Assembly (NCBI RefSeq): GCF_000150275.1
Contig: NW_002060949.1
Coordinates: forward strand, 4,512,844 to 4,576,843
From: Trichoplax adhaerens
Taxonomy: Eukaryota; Placozoa; Uniplacotomia; Trichoplacea; Trichoplacidae
DNA: 64,000 bases
Direction: 5' to 3'
The notes beneath the pieces are model-generated. The model did not search any database, had not been told where the DNA came from, and saw nothing but the letters and a program-made list of their open reading frames with translations. Numbering within the stretch: position 1 is the stretch's first letter; each line of letters starts with the position of its first letter. Below are positions 62,648-64,000 of the stretch, piece after piece. A program made the translations under genes and the position numbers.

Positions 62648-63581
62648 TCATAGTTATGCAAAGTTGAGACCCTCTATCCGTTTTATTTATCGCAGTTAAT
62701 CGTGTAATCTACCTTATACTATAATTAGATTGTTTCATTATAAATAATAAAACATTGTTACTATTATTATTATCGGAATTTATTTAAAAATTGCTAGTTA
62801 TGAGTCGGCATATTTTTATGAGTCTGTATACAAATTTCTGTAGACATACTTTACATACATGGAGAATGGATACCAGCTGATTTTGAATTATGCCAAAAAT
62901 GTATAGTTTAAGAATGCTAGAACAGATCATATACATATATATATAACATATCGAGGTTTTTATTAATAGTCATGCAAAGTCGCTCTATCCGTTTTATTTA
63001 TCGTAGTTAATCGTGTAATTCTACCTTATACTGTCATTAGATTATTTCATTATAAATAATAAAACATTGTTATTATTATTATTATCGGAATTTATTTAAA
63101 GATTGCTAGTTATGAGTCAGCATATTTTTATGAGTCTGCATACAAATTTCTGTAGACATATACTTTACATACATGGAGAATGGATACCACTTGATTTTAA
63201 ACTATGCCAAGAAAGTATAGTTTAAGAATGCTAGAACAGATCATATACATATATATAACATATCGAGATTTTTATTAATAGTTATGCAAAGTTGAGACCC
63301 TCTTTCCGTTTTATTTATCCTAGCTAATCGTGTAATTCTACCTTATACAGTCATTATATTATTTCATTATAAATAATAAAACATTATTATTATTATTATT
63401 GTTATTATCGGAATTTATTTAAAAATTGCTAGTTAGAAGTCTGTATACTAATTTCTTTAGACATATACTTTAAATACATGGAGAATGGGTATCAGTTGAT
63501 TTTGAGCTGTGCCAAGAAAGTATAGTTTAAGAACGCTAGAACAGATCATATATAACCTATACCGGATAGAGGTTTTTATTA
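62648..63581. repeat. Three tandem copies of a ~314-bp unit
   Basis: The anchor ATGCAAAGT recurs at 62656, 62972 and 63284, giving unit lengths of 316 and 312 bases; the third copy runs to about 63581. Each copy contains TCCGTTTTATTTAT, a TTA/ATT microsatellite, ATCGGAATTTATTTAAA, ACATGGAGAATGG and GCTAGAACAGATCATAT. The copies are roughly 90-95% alike by eye. The third lacks about 18 bases (the CGGCATATTTTTAT part) and has the longest trinucleotide run. There are no open frames of note, and no terminal repeats that would mark a transposon. Confidence 0.92.
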
Positions 63582-64000
63582 TTACCTGAAGGGTTAATAT
63601 ACTGCACGTATATGTGGTACAACCGCAATCTAACACAGTAAACTAACACCGTACGTCCAAGCTGCGGGAGTCTGTCTACGCAGGCAGTACCCACATATCC
63701 ACTATGTAGTATATCGTAAAGTAGACTATCAAGTGTCGTTACGGACTACAGAGGTTAATGGGTGTCCAGTAGACAACTACAGAGCTGCGCTTGCATTCGC
63801 TTGCCCACTAGCAACGCGAATTAATCAAGTTAAAGTATTTTATCATCGATGTTATTTTGGATTGGTATTGAAGGAAGAGGATGATGATTAGGAATATTTG
63901 TAAGTGGATCCACAGTAAACCGCCATTACTCAATGCATCGTTCATTTCTTTAAACGGAAGAAAACGATACGTAAGTACTGTACATATTGAAATATCTTTA

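Larger units (their letters stand above)
61565..64000. other. ACOT7 3' flank to window end
   Basis: Contains the ACOT7 3' untranslated region and the tandem repeat at 62648-63581. The last 400 bases (63590-64000) are visibly richer in GC and lack the repeat, but no complete exon could be supported there. A GTAAGT at about 63901 is preceded by stops in all frames. A GTAC-palindrome word lies at about 63975-63984. Confidence 0.5.

Overview
This is a eukaryotic, AT-rich genomic window. It almost certainly comes from an animal and plausibly from an early-branching one (a placozoan would fit the base composition and intron sizes, but the sequence alone does not prove it). Genes are built of many short exons with GT-AG introns. 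The gene set is animal-like: an RZ-type RGS protein, EMI1 with its degron and C-terminal LRRL tail, the ciliary protein DRC1 and a double-hotdog ACOT7.

Layout. 1-9.8 kb: no gene recognised, rich in GTAC-based palindromic arrays. 9.8-12.9 kb (+): RGS protein, 5 exons. 17.1-23.4 kb (-): archease, 9 small exons including an 11-nt micro-exon. 26.5-29.7 kb (-): sugar-porter-like MFS transporter, 4 exons. 31.7-36.7 kb (-): MCM3, 14 exons. 37.9-39.9 kb (+): EMI1/FBXO5-like APC/C inhibitor, 2 exons, divergent from MCM3. 41.3-44.4 kb (-): NUP42-like nucleoporin, 9 exons. 47.4-51.4 kb (+): unrecognised 270-residue basic protein, 9 exons. 53.6-59.1 kb (-): DRC1, 24 exons. 60.5-61.6 kb (+): ACOT7-like thioesterase in a single exon. 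62.6-63.6 kb: three tandem copies of a unit of about 314 bp.

All multi-exon models were assembled by hand. At every junction the reading phase closes, and each coding length is a multiple of three: RGS 174 aa, archease 150, MFS 481, MCM3 833, EMI1 335, NUP42 339, unknown 270, DRC1 748, ACOT7 349. Apart from the archease and unknown-gene first exons, the starts and stops are supported by family similarity.

Functional links. MCM3 (replicative helicase) and EMI1 (APC/C inhibitor active in S and G2) are divergently transcribed across a 1.2-kb gap holding three E2F-like sites, which suggests shared G1/S control. NUP42 serves mRNA export, archease serves tRNA ligation and the unfolded-protein-response type RtcB reaction, and DRC1 serves motile cilia. 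The most unusual structure is a family of arrays made of GTAC words separated by 1 or 3 bases. They are concentrated in gene-free stretches and differ in length between otherwise similar duplicated copies.
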